From: Reticulascus tulasneorum
Taxonomy: Eukaryota > Ascomycota > Sordariomycetes > Glomerellales > Reticulascaceae
NCBI GenBank assembly: GCA_001557505.1
Contig: LSAX01000009.1
Coordinates: 124,001 to 188,000 of the forward strand
Reading direction: 5' to 3'
DNA length: 64,000 bases
How positions within the stretch are numbered: position 1 is the stretch's first letter; every line of letters begins with the position of its first letter. The position numbers and the translations under genes are program-made. This document shows positions 34,061-46,656 of the stretch, one piece after another. A model generated the notes under the pieces. It had not been told where the DNA came from. It made no database searches and saw only the letters and a program-made list of their open reading frames with translations.

Positions 34061-35817
34061 ATGTTTGGGCACTTCTACAAGCCTACGCCTTGGTTCTGTT
34101 ACTGAGGCCATATCTGTCTTTTCTTCTATTTGTCTTTAGCTCTCAGCGTCGCATGTGCCTGGCATGGCACTTGGCGTCTCGGTTTGGCTTGCTTTGCTCA
34201 ACAGGCACCACATTGTCCTGTTTGGAATTTTTGGGGAAATGGAAACTGGCCCTCGACGCATCAGCAGAGGGGAGATTTGCCCCTCCTAGCCGCATTACAA
34301 ATTTGCATCACAAAGGAGTCTCATTATGTTAGTTCATTCCGGCAGGAAGGGGAAAGGTAAAGGCTTGTCTTCTCTGGATTCTGTAACATATACATGCTGA
34401 GGGGTCACGGGCGACGGATATCGCTCGCCGACGAGCATGGAGGCCGTTATCTGGAAGCAAGATAGATGCATATGTCAGCAATGGCAGCATTAGATCATTG
34501 AGAAATCTCGATGCCCTGAAAATATAAAAATATTAACAACACCCCTAGAGTGATTTTGACGCTGACGATGCCTTTACGTCTTCGTGCATACTTTTGGTTC
34601 CCATGATCTTCCTTCAGAGCCGATACACAGTGCCAAATATTGTAAGTGGCCACACAATCGTACTGTACATATACTACTAGGTAGATGCCGATTTGACGCA
34701 TGAAACCGTGCTCTCCTGTAAGGCCTATCAGGTGCCAGTGGAAATGGTACTTACCTATTTGCGTGCTCCCCCCGAGCTCCCCAATTCCATAGCCTGCAGC
34801 ATTTCCTGCAAGAGGCGTGATAGGCTGTCACACTGGGAACGCTCCGTGCGAATCATGCGGTAGATAGCGATGCATTGGGCGGCGTGCTTCGGTTCCCTCA
34901 GAAGCTCTCAGCTCACCGGGCGTAACTTTGACGCCATTGCCCACCAGATATCCTCCCACTAGGGTGGCTTGAACACACCGACATGAATGGGAAGCGGGTA
35001 TCTGGGCTTTATTTTATGGAATTTTCACGACTTCTGTCTTCGTTCTGTGAATGGGAACTCGCCCATGCCCACTGGGCGGTGTGACGATCGTTCGGACACC
35101 GAATAACCCTCTCGAATGAAGAGCCCGTTCGTTCGAATGCTCGGTGACTTTCCAAAGGTTGGGAATTCGAAAAAGTCGAAACCAGGCTGCCTCTGGAGAA
35201 CGATGACTACGGGCAGAAAGCAAGCGCGCCAAGGAAAGCTTGTTTTCCTCCCGGTCTTCCAGAATCCTTGTACGGGAATCCCGCCTCCATCTCGTCCACA
35301 CCCCCCCGCCCGCCTCCTCCCAGTTCGCTTTCTGTGAATCTCGTAAGCGCAAGGCTGTGCGGTCCCCCAGCTGAATGCTGGCCGTTCCCATAATTCTTTT
35401 GCATCTCTTTTCCCTGGTCCTTTTGTTTCCTTTGCCACCCCTTTCCTCTCTCTACTTTTATCTGCAGAACCTGATGGCCTAAAACCTCGGGACGAAAGCT
35501 CAACCGTCCCTTGTCCGTATTTTGTAATTGGGATTGTCGTTTTGTACTCTTTGCATCTCTGCCTTGGGAATCTAATTTCCTTTCAACGGCCACTTTGCCG
35601 GGCTCTCGTGTCCGCTCGCCACGAAACATCTGCAAGGCTCTTCCCCGCTCGAGTCTCGCACGCCGCACATTGCCTGGGAGGCTGGGCGACTTGTATCAGA
35701 ACCTCCCCCAAACCCTCATCCATCATCACCCCGTCTCCTTCTGCAATTGTTGCAACATAAGCATCACGACCTATTGTCGCTCGTCAAACTAGTTCTACGA
35801 AACCGTCTCCGCAAACA
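34061..35817. other. Intergenic, cyclin to RS-rich protein
   Basis: 1.76 kb of 3' flank of the cyclin gene and 5' flank of the RS-rich gene. The part 35400-35817 is pyrimidine-rich, as is common in fungal 5' leaders. No coding frame is supported. Confidence 0.55.
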
Positions 35818-36516
35818 ATGCCGCGTTACCGCTCCCCGTCTTCTTCCCGCTCCCGCTCGGCCTCCTCGTCCTCCTACAGGTCTCGTCGATCACCGCGCCG
35901 CAGTGACTCCTCATCTGACGACGGACACTCCCATGGCCTTCTCAAGACCTCGTTCGCATTTCTGGCCTCCATCGCTGCTGCCTCGTTGTGCGTCCACCGC
36001 TTCTGGCCCAAGGGCATAATCCACGGTGAGAAGGAATCGTGGGAGGTCAAGGAGGTCAAGAAGGTGAAGCAGCGATTGCACAACGAGCGGGACCGGCTAC
36101 ATGATCGTGTGATGGGCGGGCCGTCCGAGCGGGTCCGCTACTCGGATCGGAGGGAGAGGATGGGAAGAGGGGAGCCGTCTTATGATGGGCGGGGCCGGAG
36201 GGAGGACGAGCGACAGGTGAGGAGACAGGTGACGGAGAGGGAGGAGTACGAAATTGAGGCGCCGAGAGGTTATGTAGAGTATTACGACCGGAGACAGCGA
36301 CCCCCTCCCTCGCAGTCGCGATACAGCCACGATGAGCCGAGGGGAGGTGGGCGGAGGGAGAGACGGTACTACGATGACGACGAGGACGATAGGCGGTCGA
36401 GCCGGCCACCTAGGCGGTACTCCGTCGACGATCGTCGCTACGATGACGGCCAATCGGCCTACGATGACAGGCGAGTGAGGCGTAGGCAGGCGAGGGGATC
36501 AGAAGCCGACTACTAG
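35818..36516 (+). CDS. Small RS/RD-rich protein with one membrane segment, unknown function
   Basis: A single-exon frame of 232 aa. The ATG at 35818 follows a CAAACA context. Residues 1-30 are Arg/Ser-rich (SRSRSASSSSYRSRRSPRR). Residues about 41-62 form a hydrophobic segment (LLKTSFAFLASIAAASLCVH) ending in FWPKG, so the protein is probably anchored by one helix. The rest is very charged and low in complexity: a short helical KEVKKVKQRLHNERDRLHDR stretch, then repeats of D, R and Y such as YYDDDEDDRRSS and RRYSVDDRRYDDG. The RS part recalls splicing proteins, but with a membrane helix that comparison is weak. I do not recognise a named family. Confidence 0.78.
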   Translation: MPRYRSPSSSRSRSASSSSYRSRRSPRRSDSSSDDGHSHGLLKTSFAFLASIAAASLCVHRFWPKGIIHGEKESWEVKEVKKVKQRLHNERDRLHDRVMGGPSERVRYSDRRERMGRGEPSYDGRGRREDERQVRRQVTEREEYEIEAPRGYVEYYDRRQRPPPSQSRYSHDEPRGGGRRERRYYDDDEDDRRSSRPPRRYSVDDRRYDDGQSAYDDRRVRRRQARGSEADY

Positions 36517-36837
36517 GCCGCCGGCAGGTTTTTACGATGTTCACGACGAAACGACCCAAAGTTGTATGAAGTATACCAGTGGATTTATGGTGTTCACCAG
36601 ACCCGATGTGGTTTTCGAGTAACCCGATGTTTGAGCTAGGTTCCATATATTTATACATATATATCTGTGTTTGCGTGTGTGTGTGTGTGTGTGTGTGTAT
36701 GCCCAGCCAGTTCAATGCAAAACCGTGATACCCCCCACCCCCAGTACTCCATAACCAGCAAATGTCAGCCAATTCTTCCCACCCCAAATGTATGTGACGA
36801 TGCGATCGTGTTTAGACGTTAAAACGGAATGACAATG
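36517..36837. other. Convergent 3' intergenic with (GT)12 microsatellite
   Basis: 321 bp between the stop codons of the RS-rich gene (+) and ELG1 (-). The dinucleotide run (GT)12 at 36675-36698 is the only notable element. Confidence 0.8.
36675..36698 (+). repeat. (GT)12 microsatellite
   Basis: Twelve perfect GT units in the shared 3' flank of two convergent genes. Confidence 0.92.
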
Positions 36838-39800
36838 TCACCTCTCCTCAACTTCTCTTTCCAAGCTACGAACCTCACGAGCGAAGCCGGCTGGTCCGTC
36901 AGTCTTTCCCGCCATCTCCCCTTCAGCTAGCATCTTCTCCGAGCTTGAAGCAGGAGTCGAGGCCTGGTCTCCTACTGGTGAGCCACCGCGACTAGCAGGC
37001 TGTCCTGCTGCTTCCATCTCCGCCTCCACTGCGGATTCCCAACCAGCTCCTGCTGTCCTCATGACCAGGTGCGTGTTCAAGTTTGCCGAGAAGTAATTCT
37101 CTTTGCGGGTTGTGCTTCGTGCACCGCCCTCTAGTGCCGAGAACGCGCTACGGGTATTCCGCATTCGCTTCCCCGGTCGGCCCCCTTCACTAAGAAGATT
37201 GCTGCGTTGAAGACGATCTCTCTTGAGACGATCATCGTATGCAACGATGCCCCGCACATATGGAGCAACGTCGAGAGTTATCATCTTCGTAGTTCGATCG
37301 AAGACAGAGGGTTCAAGATGGTTCGATATTACAAGTGAGGATGCCGCTTTCTCCGAAATGGCAATAGGGTCAAATGCTAGGCTCAAGTCGTAGCGTGTCA
37401 TGCTCGGGGTAGACGTCGAGCGTGTAGAAGACTTGTTGACCATCGTGATGGCTTGTGCTTCCTGGACGCACGTCATGCTCGTTGGGCGAGGCCAGCCTCG
37501 AATCTCGTGCACCGTGCGTATTAATTCCCGAGTATGAGATATGAGCCATTGCGAAATATCTAGACTTGTCGACTGGTAAGCCATCGTTGGTGTGGCCTCT
37601 ATCAACTGGCGGCCGATGATGAAGTCATCCCTGACTTTTGTCGGAAGGGCTGGTCGAGTAGCGTCGAGACACTCCTAAGGAAATTAAGCCAACATTCTGT
37701 CACCTCATATCAGCTTCACGTACCTGATTTCCTAGCCCAAACCCGCCACACGAACATAGATCCGCTGCACTCAGGGTGCTAGAGAACTGATCATACAATT
37801 CGAGCGCTCCGACCCTTTCACTTGCAGATGCGTTCTCCCCAACCATCGCAGTAGTCCACGACTTGGTATCCAAAGATTCATGCCAGTCGCCAAGGTCCAG
37901 TTGCAAACCTTTCCAGCATTGTGACATAATATCTTCTTCAGCCTCCAAGGGTTCCAGAGACGCAATAGTATCACGGCCGAACAGACCCATTCCAGCGAGA
38001 TACGTGTCTTCACTGACCACGCGTACCACGTTGCCGTCTTCGTCTTTATCGCAACCTTTGGGCCACCTGGGGTAAAACCAGTCAAACCCACCACGACGGT
38101 CGCCAACACCAAGTTGGCACCAGTAGTTGAGTTCCATCAAGGATGCGCGCAGGTCTTTGGACCTGGAATGGTAGAGTGCTTGCACCGCAGACCGACGAAG
38201 AGCATGTCCTTCATTTGCAGCAACGAGAAGGAGTACATCGAGTGCAAGATCCTCAGGTGGCAGACTGAAACGAAATATGCCATGCAGGTTAAGACTCTGT
38301 ATCGGAACAAGGTTCTCGTCGTTGCAAGTCATGATAAATGGCCGTTTGGACTGGGCGATTAAACCAATGATCGTGGTCCAGAACTGCTTGTCCTCTTCAA
38401 AGAGAATGTCGACCTCTTCAAGTAGGATAAGTGACTGCTTCTGGGCTTTCGGCTGTAGCACTTTTTCTGTAGTTGATGGCTGGTTTGTGGACTTTTTCTG
38501 CTTCGGGGCTGTTTTTGGCACCACTGGCGGCTTTGGCTTGAAGAAGGAGGTCATGGTACCCTGCTTACCAGACTTGATATCTCTTGCAACCTCGTCTTCG
38601 GTTGGTTCGTCCTCCTCCGCCGCTTTCTGATCTTCGTGGTGCCGTTGTACTAAGTGGTTCCGGGTCATGTCTCCAACTTTCTCCATGACGTCTTTTCCGT
38701 TACGGCGGCTACTCGCATTGATTTCGAAGATCTCGAAGCCAAGCTCCTTAGCAACTGCAAAGACAGCGGCTGTCTTCCCACAACCATGAGGCCCGCTGAT
38801 CAATGCTGTATTCGTTAATCGTCCTGGATCCTTGAATCCCTTTGAGGCTGCATCACCACTTCGAATGACGGTCTTCTTGCCTAGCCCTTGAAAGCCGGCA
38901 GGAGACCAGTCCTCCTCTGCATCAGAGAGCTCATTCATTTCTCCAGCTTCTTCGTCACTAGATATAACGAAGCCATCCAGCTTGGCTCGTTTTCGTTTCC
39001 GTTTCACAGTTGCCGCTTTACCAGTTGCAGATTTGTGGTCCGTAATGCTAGCACCTGTATCGACAGATTGAACCTTCAGATTCTGCAGCCATTCCTTGAG
39101 CAATGTCGCGTCTCGACCATCTTGCAAGATTTCCGCTGCGGTAGAAGGCGCATATTTCTGAGCCCAGCACACCTCCTCGCACTGAGATTTGTCGAATGCC
39201 GACAGGCCTGTCTTTAAGGAGTTGTACAAGTGAGCAACAGCAGGGTGTGCTTTGCGGGTTGATGCAATCACTGGCTCGTCATCGCTTTCCTCGTTGCCTC
39301 CCTCGCCCCTTAGTTGTGACCGTGCCCGCAATTCAGGCAGCATTCGGGCCTGTAGTCGATGCCCGCTCTCGAAGTGCTTGTTTGGAAGACGTAACTCCAC
39401 TGGAGGTACTTCATAGTCGTCAAATTCGGAATGACTTGAGTTACGGATGCTGTTTACATGTAAATTTCGGCTCAGCCGGTCGATAATAGATTCCTGATGA
39501 GTGACGGTGGTCGCTTGACCTTTGGATTTCCTGAATGAAAACGGAACAGTCCATATGTCTGTCAAAGAACGCCTGCCAGCGTCCGGCTCGCCTCTAATGT
39601 GAGCCATACCACTGGCTGGCCATGCTGGTCGAATGGCGCCTGGAAACTTGGTACCGGTTGACTTGACGCCAAACTGCGGCAGTGTGCCTGCATTCACCAA
39701 AGGACGCTGCCTTTTTGGGGAGCAAGGGGTAGAAGTGAAGACTGTCTTTTTCGCAGGAGCAGACTTGGCATTTGAACTAGGGGCGCCGAACCCCTTTTCT

Positions 39801-40687
39801 TCAGTGGCCTTCTTCGTCTTTCCTTGAAAAAACGGATGCGTTATCTTGCCTGGGCTTGATTTTACTAAACCCTCCTTGGGAGCTGTCGCACGTTTCTTTT
39901 TTGGCGTCCTTGCTTTGGGCTCTAATCGTTGGGCGGTAGGTGGGCTGTCGAGAATCTCGGCGATTTTCTTCCCGATTTTGGCTCTGCTGTCTGCGTCTTG
40001 CCCAAAAGGAATGGAAACAAGATATCTAGATGGCTTATCATGCGAAACAGATGTGCCCTTCACTTTGGGTCCCTCGTTTTGTATGACTTTCGGCTTTGGA
40101 GGTGACCCGATCGTGCCAGTTTTGGGATTGAACTTGAGAAGCTTCTTTGGCTTTGGGGTCGCCTCGATTTTTGTAGATTCCTCTTCATCTCTACCGGACT
40201 TCCCTACCATAGGTAGAGTGTTGAGTATCGAGCCTCCCGGTATTGGCGGACCTGAAGAGGTCGTCTTGACCTCTGTAGCCGTGGCCGAAGCAAGATCCAG
40301 TGATGCGCGAGCCTCTAACTCCACAGTCTTCCCATCGAGTGGTGGATAGTGTTCGGTGACTGCACCACGTAGTGATGCAGTCTTCTTTCTCCTCGCCCGC
40401 CGTACTTTCTTCTTGTCATTTCCAACCTGCTCAAAATCGCCATCGGTCTTACGCCGCTTTTTTCGGCTATCGTGTTCGTCGAAATCAACGGAGTGGCCGT
40501 CACCACTGTCGATGTGGGAATCTTGTTGCGCGTGAGACGATGTCGAAATGTCAGAAGATCCGCCATTCGAATTGGGATCTTTCGATAATGGGATGGAAGG
40601 CCGTCCAGGTGCGAAGAATGGATGCACCTTCTGCTTTAAACCGTCCAACTCCTCCGGGACCATATTGGCCATCAGCAGAGTTCCCAT
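36838..40687 (-). CDS. ELG1: Elg1/ATAD5-like AAA+ ATPase, large subunit of an alternative RFC complex
   Basis: Forms the Elg1-RFC complex that unloads PCNA, including SUMO-PCNA, after replication (family knowledge). Two exons (40687-37724 and 37674-36838; 49-bp intron, GTACGT...CCTTAG) give 1266 aa. The long basic N-terminal region holds two HPFF motifs (VHPFFAPG at 21-28, THPFFQG near 284). The AAA+ core has Walker A GPHGCGKT near 630, the sensor-like EINASSRRNGKDV segment, and Walker B as LILLEEVD near 752, the form typical of Elg1/ATAD5; then IMTCNDENL. A long insertion between the Walker motifs carries QGTMTSFF (709-716), a full PIP-box consensus. The C-terminal exon ends in a charged coil (LEREVEER). 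The gene is divergent from UTP8 with 662 bp between them. Confidence 0.92.
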
Positions 40688-41349
40688 GGAGCCGCCTTCT
40701 GCTGCTCAGAACGAGGATTAGCCTGACGGCACTCTTCGGTATGAATAAAACCTACGCTCACGTCGCCCTTCACCACTACCACGCCTTCAACGCAAGACCG
40801 GAGCTGGAACACACATGTGAAAATATCGCCAGGCAAGATTGACAGTACGTATAAGAATAAATCACACTTGGATGCTAGGTGGATATGGCATCTAGTGAAT
40901 GTTATAAGTTGTGATTTTGTGTGATAGATGTGGAGCAAGGTCGGGATGTGGAAGTGCTGTAAAGTCGCGTGAATCGCGTGTGAAGTCATGGAGCGACAGC
41001 GTGTACCGCGACTGCCAATGACCCATTAATTATTTGCCAAGCTAAGTTATTTCTTATCGTTATCAGCTCCGGATTAACGATTAGTACGAGGTCAATTCGA
41101 CTCTCTTTCGCACTGTCAAGAAACTCGATTGGTGCTAGCGACTATACAGTGCGAGCGCCAGCCTCCCACCTTCTGGACCCCGCCAGCTAGAACGGGACCC
41201 CAAATAATTTTTTTTCTCGACTTCACCGCAGTTCTATGCATCGGCCAGAAGCGCAGAATAGGTAGCAACAGCACCAATTGAAGCTATTCCCACCCTCTAG
41301 AGAGACCATCGCCTAGTATAACTGGAACTCGAGATATGTAGGATACAAA
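40688..41349. promoter_or_regulatory. Divergent promoter region ELG1 / UTP8
   Basis: 662 bp between two divergent start codons. It must contain both promoters and both 5' leaders. A T-rich run near 41213-41218 lies upstream of UTP8. No specific factor site can be claimed by eye. Confidence 0.5.
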
Positions 41350-44162
41350 ATGGCGTCTAACTTCCGTATTCATCAACCGGATGTGCTGGCGACACTTCCC
41401 CGACCACTAGACCATGCAAATGGCCGGTACCACATCGGCGAAGTTTACTCACAGCAGCATGGCTCCAAGAAGCGAAGGAGACTCGAGGTCGTTGTTGGGA
41501 TTGATGGCGAGGCTGCAAATATCTACCATGTTAGTCATGAGGGCCCTTCCTGTTGCTCACTCAGTCTTTGCTAATCTGTTCATAGGTGCCGTCATCTGGC
41601 TTGAGAACCTCATACCCCATCCCGCCACAAGAATCTTTCACTTGCCCACCTTGCTCAACCCGATATCAGAGGAGCAACAAAAGAGATCGCCATTCATATA
41701 CCTATCTTTCTACGCAAGACTCCTCAAGTCGGAAAGTTACACTGTGCAAGGACATTGTCGAGAAGACCGGCAGAATGATTTCTGCGAGTAAGGTTTATTC
41801 ATTGCGACACGGGTCGCCAATAATACAGCTCTTTACTTCCTCGTCTTTCGACCCATCCACTACCACTGGCGATCTACAGGCAGAGTGTGCCGACCTGTTA
41901 GCTATTTGCACGGATGGACAGATATTGTGTCTGGACGGCGAAGAGCTCGACGAGAGATGGAGCGCATCAAGTTACAGTCTCTGCAAGGATATGCTCCCAG
42001 CTTCGGCTAAAGGGTTTCATGTGGAATACGCCTTTCAGACGGCGGCGACAGATATTATGGAGGGCATCTTCCAAGGCAGGCAAGATGCGTTTACACCATT
42101 CGGCCACACCGTCGATCTGAAAACCTTCAACCCAGATGTTCTCACCCTCATTGCGAGCACGACCGACAACAATAAGGTCGTTCGGTACATAGTGGTCCTT
42201 GGCCTACTTCCAAGGCACAGTTCGAGTCGAGACTCCCAGCAGCCGCTAGTCCAACTTCATATTTCGCCTTTGCCAGCACCTAACAATCAATTGACTGGAC
42301 TAAAAGCGAGTTATCAGCTTCACGTCAAGTCTGGCAGATTGATAGAACTTCAGAACCAGAGCCTGCAAATCTACGATATCACAGGTGCCGTCCCAAAGCT
42401 GCAAAACCGGTTGGACATGCCGGACGCCACTTCCTTTCTGCAGCTCTCGGAGCATTCAGTACTTTCACTATCTCCAGCTTCAATCATGATCAGCAACCCA
42501 ACCTTTCATTCGATCCAGGCGTCCACAGCTTTTGGTCTTCCGGATTCAAGCAACAGCGTCAGTAACGCTGGCTCGAATCAAAAGCCCACCCTCGTAACGT
42601 TTTTGTCCAAGCTGGACATGGCTATAGCAGTGGTCGATAACATGCTAGTCTCCATCCAGCTGGACCGACCCAAGGCGCAAGGCAAGGAAGGACTTTTGAT
42701 AAACTCGATAGGCCGCGGTATTCCTAGACAAATCGGCGTCTCCCACAAGCCTACCGGCGATGCATCAGGACCATTTGCAAGTTTTATCCCTGGATCACTC
42801 TCGGAGGCCTATGTGCGCAAATCTCTTGTTGAGGTAGAGGAAGCCGAGGAGCTGTTGCAAAAGAATGACTTGACAAAATTCGAAGAGTTACTAGCGCAGA
42901 AGTTCGGCGTTGATATTGAGGCGACATCAAAGAAACAGGACAGTACTAGTGTCGACAGCGATCATGCAATGAACGGTGTTCAGACACCAGATTGGGTATG
43001 GCTCGGAAGGGCAGATAAGTATCCAAGAACTGATCGACGATGGATCCTATTTGCTATCAGCCGGGTCTTCGCGATCCAGGAGCACGACCAGGAGAGTGAT
43101 GCTGTCGCTCTCCGCTGCATGCTTCCAGGCAGCAATGTCTTCATCTATCTCATCGTTGCGGGGCACTTGACACAATCGAATCTTGCAGCAGCTTTCCGGA
43201 ATGAGTTGATTGGCCATGATTCGGTCGCGAACAGCTTGGCAGATGAGCTCACCCAGCGACTTCTTGCGATCGACCCGACAATGGAGCTTCTCCTGGATTA
43301 TATTTCCTCCACCAAGCTAGGAGAAGTTGAACTGCTTATTATCATCCGGAGCATTATGAGAACTTTGAACCAGCAGACTCAGTTGCTTCTGCCCGGGCTA
43401 GACGACACGGGGGAGGACGAGTTTGTAGCGATGGAACTCGATCATCTTGAGCGGGAGCTGGAGGTTGCGCAGTACCGTCTCGGGGACGACTTCGACGTTC
43501 GGTCACGCGCCTTGACTCTTGCTTTTGAGAGGCTATCCAGTTATTCCGCAGTGGCAACGGTGCGAGCTTTACGGACAACCTTCAGCCCTACCGAGATTCT
43601 ATCACTTATTCACTTATTACGGATGCAATTGGTTGGGAACGCTTGGACATCAAGATATTTGGATTTTACGAGTCTTGACGAAGACGAGAGGCTCAAGCCG
43701 CCACCAGACGGGGTTATCTCTCTGGTCGCTGACTTGCTCGCACGATGTATCGATTCTGTAGGGCCTAGCGGATGGTTGATGAACGGTTCCGCAGGAGATC
43801 AGCCTGACGCCGGGGACTTTCTAACGGCACTCAAGTTGGAAGTGAGCGCGGCCCTGGAGGGTTTGAACCAAGCGGTCTTCCTGGACGGAATTGTTGGCGA
43901 GGCAGTCAGATTTGGAGAGACGGTAAAGGGTGGCAAGACTGCAAGAGTTAAGCAGACCTGGACGGTGGACAAGCCAATGCGGCTTGACTTTGACGGGCAA
44001 GACGCCTCGTTCTTACCTCTGGGTCTCCGGGCACCAAAAGAACAGATTGGTAATACGAAAGTAGTCTCGGGCGGCGAGGTCATTGAGAGGACGTCCAGAG
44101 AAAAGGGACACCTGATAAGCCGGAAGGTGAAGGGGTATTCATTGGAGAAGATTGCAGTTTGA
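41350..44162 (+). CDS. UTP8: Utp8-like beta-propeller protein (t-UTP / small-subunit processome)
   Basis: Utp8 is part of the t-UTP (UtpA) subcomplex that binds nascent pre-rRNA and supports rDNA transcription and 18S processing in the nucleolus (family knowledge). Two exons (41350-41529, 41586-44162; 56-bp intron) give 918 aa. The N-terminal signature is LPRPLDHANGRYHIGEVY, then a KKRRR basic patch and, over the intron, NIYHVPSSGLRTSYPIPPQE, the start of a WD-like beta-propeller. The propeller-like part covers about the first 400 residues. The C-terminal half looks helical (LLDYISSTKLGEVELLIII) and ends RKVKGYSLEKIAV, a basic tail. I base the name on the overall pattern of the fungal Utp8 propeller family; the family is poorly conserved, so the name is less certain than the gene. 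Confidence 0.8.
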
Positions 44163-46656
44163 GCCGCATTCTTGGCTGGATATGCGGTGAGAGGACAAGA
44201 TGGCAAGGCAGACGGGTCAGGCAATTCAGCCCGTACGACTTGGTGGTCCAACCGAGGTGACCGAGACGAGGATGTACTGCCAATTGATCGGGTCATCTGG
44301 TTGAGCCGCAAGTCACAAACTCCGGAGAGGATGAGCACCACCCGGCGACGGAGCGTCCACGTGCGAGTCGTCCCCACCGGATCTTCGGTTACACACGGTC
44401 TGACAGGCGAGGCTTAGAGGATTGTAGTTAGTCAATGTCTACCGCATTAAGAGCTTGGCGAGCAAGTGAGAATCCACTCGCCAATCCCTTCCTTCTACCG
44501 ATTACCAGTCATCATGATGTGTGACTCGAATTACCGCTTTCTCCGAGAGTTCCTCGCACTTGTCAAATTCCATAGAAGCCGCGAAAGCAAGGAGCATGTG
44601 AATCATCACTTCCGTCTGATCAATTGTTCGGATGTAAGTGGCCGTGATCTAGCCTACTCGAGTACATGTGTATGTACGGACTATTTCTTTTCTCCTCTGC
44701 ATCACGGCCGTGACACCGAACGGGGCCATGCAGACACCATGTTCTCTCGCAGGCAGCAAGATACCAGTCGATCAAAATCGACGCTAGTCGCAAAGCCCAA
44801 AGCTCGGGCTGTGACAGAATTCTATCCGCGATCCACGCAGAGCAAATAGAGGTAGCGAATGATGCATGAACACCCGACGACGCACTTTAAATTCCATAAG
44901 ACGTCGACGAGACTTTCCGTGAGCGTCGGAGCTGGGTGTGCTGCTGCCTAGGTCTGGACCGCCACAAGCAGCCTCACTATGTGGCTTCGCATTCAAAAGA
45001 CTGCAGCTCGGAGCCAATGGTGGCAAACCCCGGCGTGGTATCACTGCAGCGCCGTGGGCTATCCCGCATTCAGTGGGCTTGCCTTCCATCGTACTGCTAC
45101 CCGACCTGGCGTCCCCGACGCTTAGTCTGCAGTGTTCGAGTACGGACTCGACGCACATAGCCCCCGGATAGCCTGCGTGAGGGTTACACGATTTTTTCCA
45201 CGATACGCGAATCAAGCACAGGTCTCAGCCAGCATGCACCGGCAAGGGTTGGGATGCAGAGTAAAAATGCCCACAGCCTCGTCTCATTCACTGAGTTGTC
45301 AGTCTCTGGTTCGGTGCTCATTCCCGTCCGTCTGCAGCTGCATGGTACGGAACATGGGCAGAGAGTGCGATTATTCCAGACGAGATTCCAGAAGAGCCAG
45401 GGGCCCCTCGTGTTTTTCGTTCTGGCCTTTAACTTTACCCGTATTTCCCAACCGTTCGATGGGGTCCCGCTTAAATTCGGGCAATCCCGACGCCCCATGC
45501 GTTATTCTGGCCCTGTCTTGGGACCAAGATTTTTTACTACATACGGTACGCTACCTTTTTTTTTTTTTTTTTGGGTTTCTCTGGATCCCCGCTTGGCCCA
45601 CGGACACGCATGCGAACTGTCGAGGCAACGAGGCCAAGAGGGGACAGGATTCCGGGCGAGTGGCGCAGGGAAAAAGCAGGGTACTACGTAGTAACATTTT
45701 TCTTTCTTCTTCTTTACAGTGGGGATGGGGCCTAGCATCAAACGCCGATGGCCCCGTCACCCGCATTCCCTCCCAGCTCCATACTACCATTGTCCCAAGC
45801 CCTGGCACGTACCTGTCTGTTCCGCAATACGGTCCCAACACTAAGCAGAGAAGAGGAAGGGCGCTTCGCAGATCGAAGCCCATGATTGGCTAGCCCTGCC
45901 TCATCTGGGGTCGTTGCGGAGCTGCTTAACTATGATGTTATTGACCTGGGATGCATGTACGTCACCTTCGTCCCATTGTGCCGTTTCCCGCTATTCACCC
46001 CAGCAGCACGCACACCAACGAGCACCGCACCCTTCCAGAGTCTGCGCCATCCATCCATCCTGTGCCCTCCTCCCTCTGCCCCCCCCTCCACCACCACCAC
46101 CATCACACCTCAAACGGAGCGACGGATTGGGCACAGCGCTGATCTGGGCCTGACTAAATGGAATGCGAACCATCCAGCGAACGGGGGGGCAAAGACTGCG
46201 ACCCCATGATTTGCTGATGTCGATGACAATATCAACAAGGCCCGAAACGGACCCCGTTTATGGTTGGTGGTAATTCGCCCTGCTCTCTACCTTGGCTTGG
46301 ACATCTCGTTGCATCATATCTTCCCACCCCTGGCCTCCAAGTCACCGGCCACCTTTCCTCAAGCCCTTTTTGTTCCAAACTCCGTCTTGTGTATGCCACC
46401 ATCCCATTCCCTATCTTAGCTCAAGCCTCTGATGCCATCTTGTTCTTGACCCTGATTTGCATCACTTTGATCGAGAGCCCACAACGCCATACCCACTACC
46501 TGCTACTCGGCCCAACCCTAGGATAAGTGCTCGATTCCCTGCCTGCCTGCCGCCCTCGATTTGGGACCTCTTCTCTCTAAACACATTCCGCCCCGAAATA
46601 TCGTGAACTCGCTCCAAACGCTGAACACAACCTTTCATACGCCATCACCACCAGTG
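44163..46656. other. Intergenic, UTP8 to DUF8035-like gene
   Basis: 2.5 kb. Open frames here, including one of 253 codons at 45132-45893 (+), show no family features and lie among runs such as T17 at 45556-45572. The right end (46000-46656) is C/T-rich and is probably the 5' leader of the next gene. Nothing else is supported. Confidence 0.55.
45556..45572 (+). repeat. Poly-T tract, T17
   Basis: Uninterrupted 17-T run in intergenic DNA; no gene is nearby that would make it a splice or terminator signal. Confidence 0.9.

Noticed and set aside
45132..45893. 253-codon open frame on + between UTP8 and the DUF8035-like gene
   Set aside because: It crosses a T17 run (giving a run of Phe), has no family features and overlaps other equally open frames.
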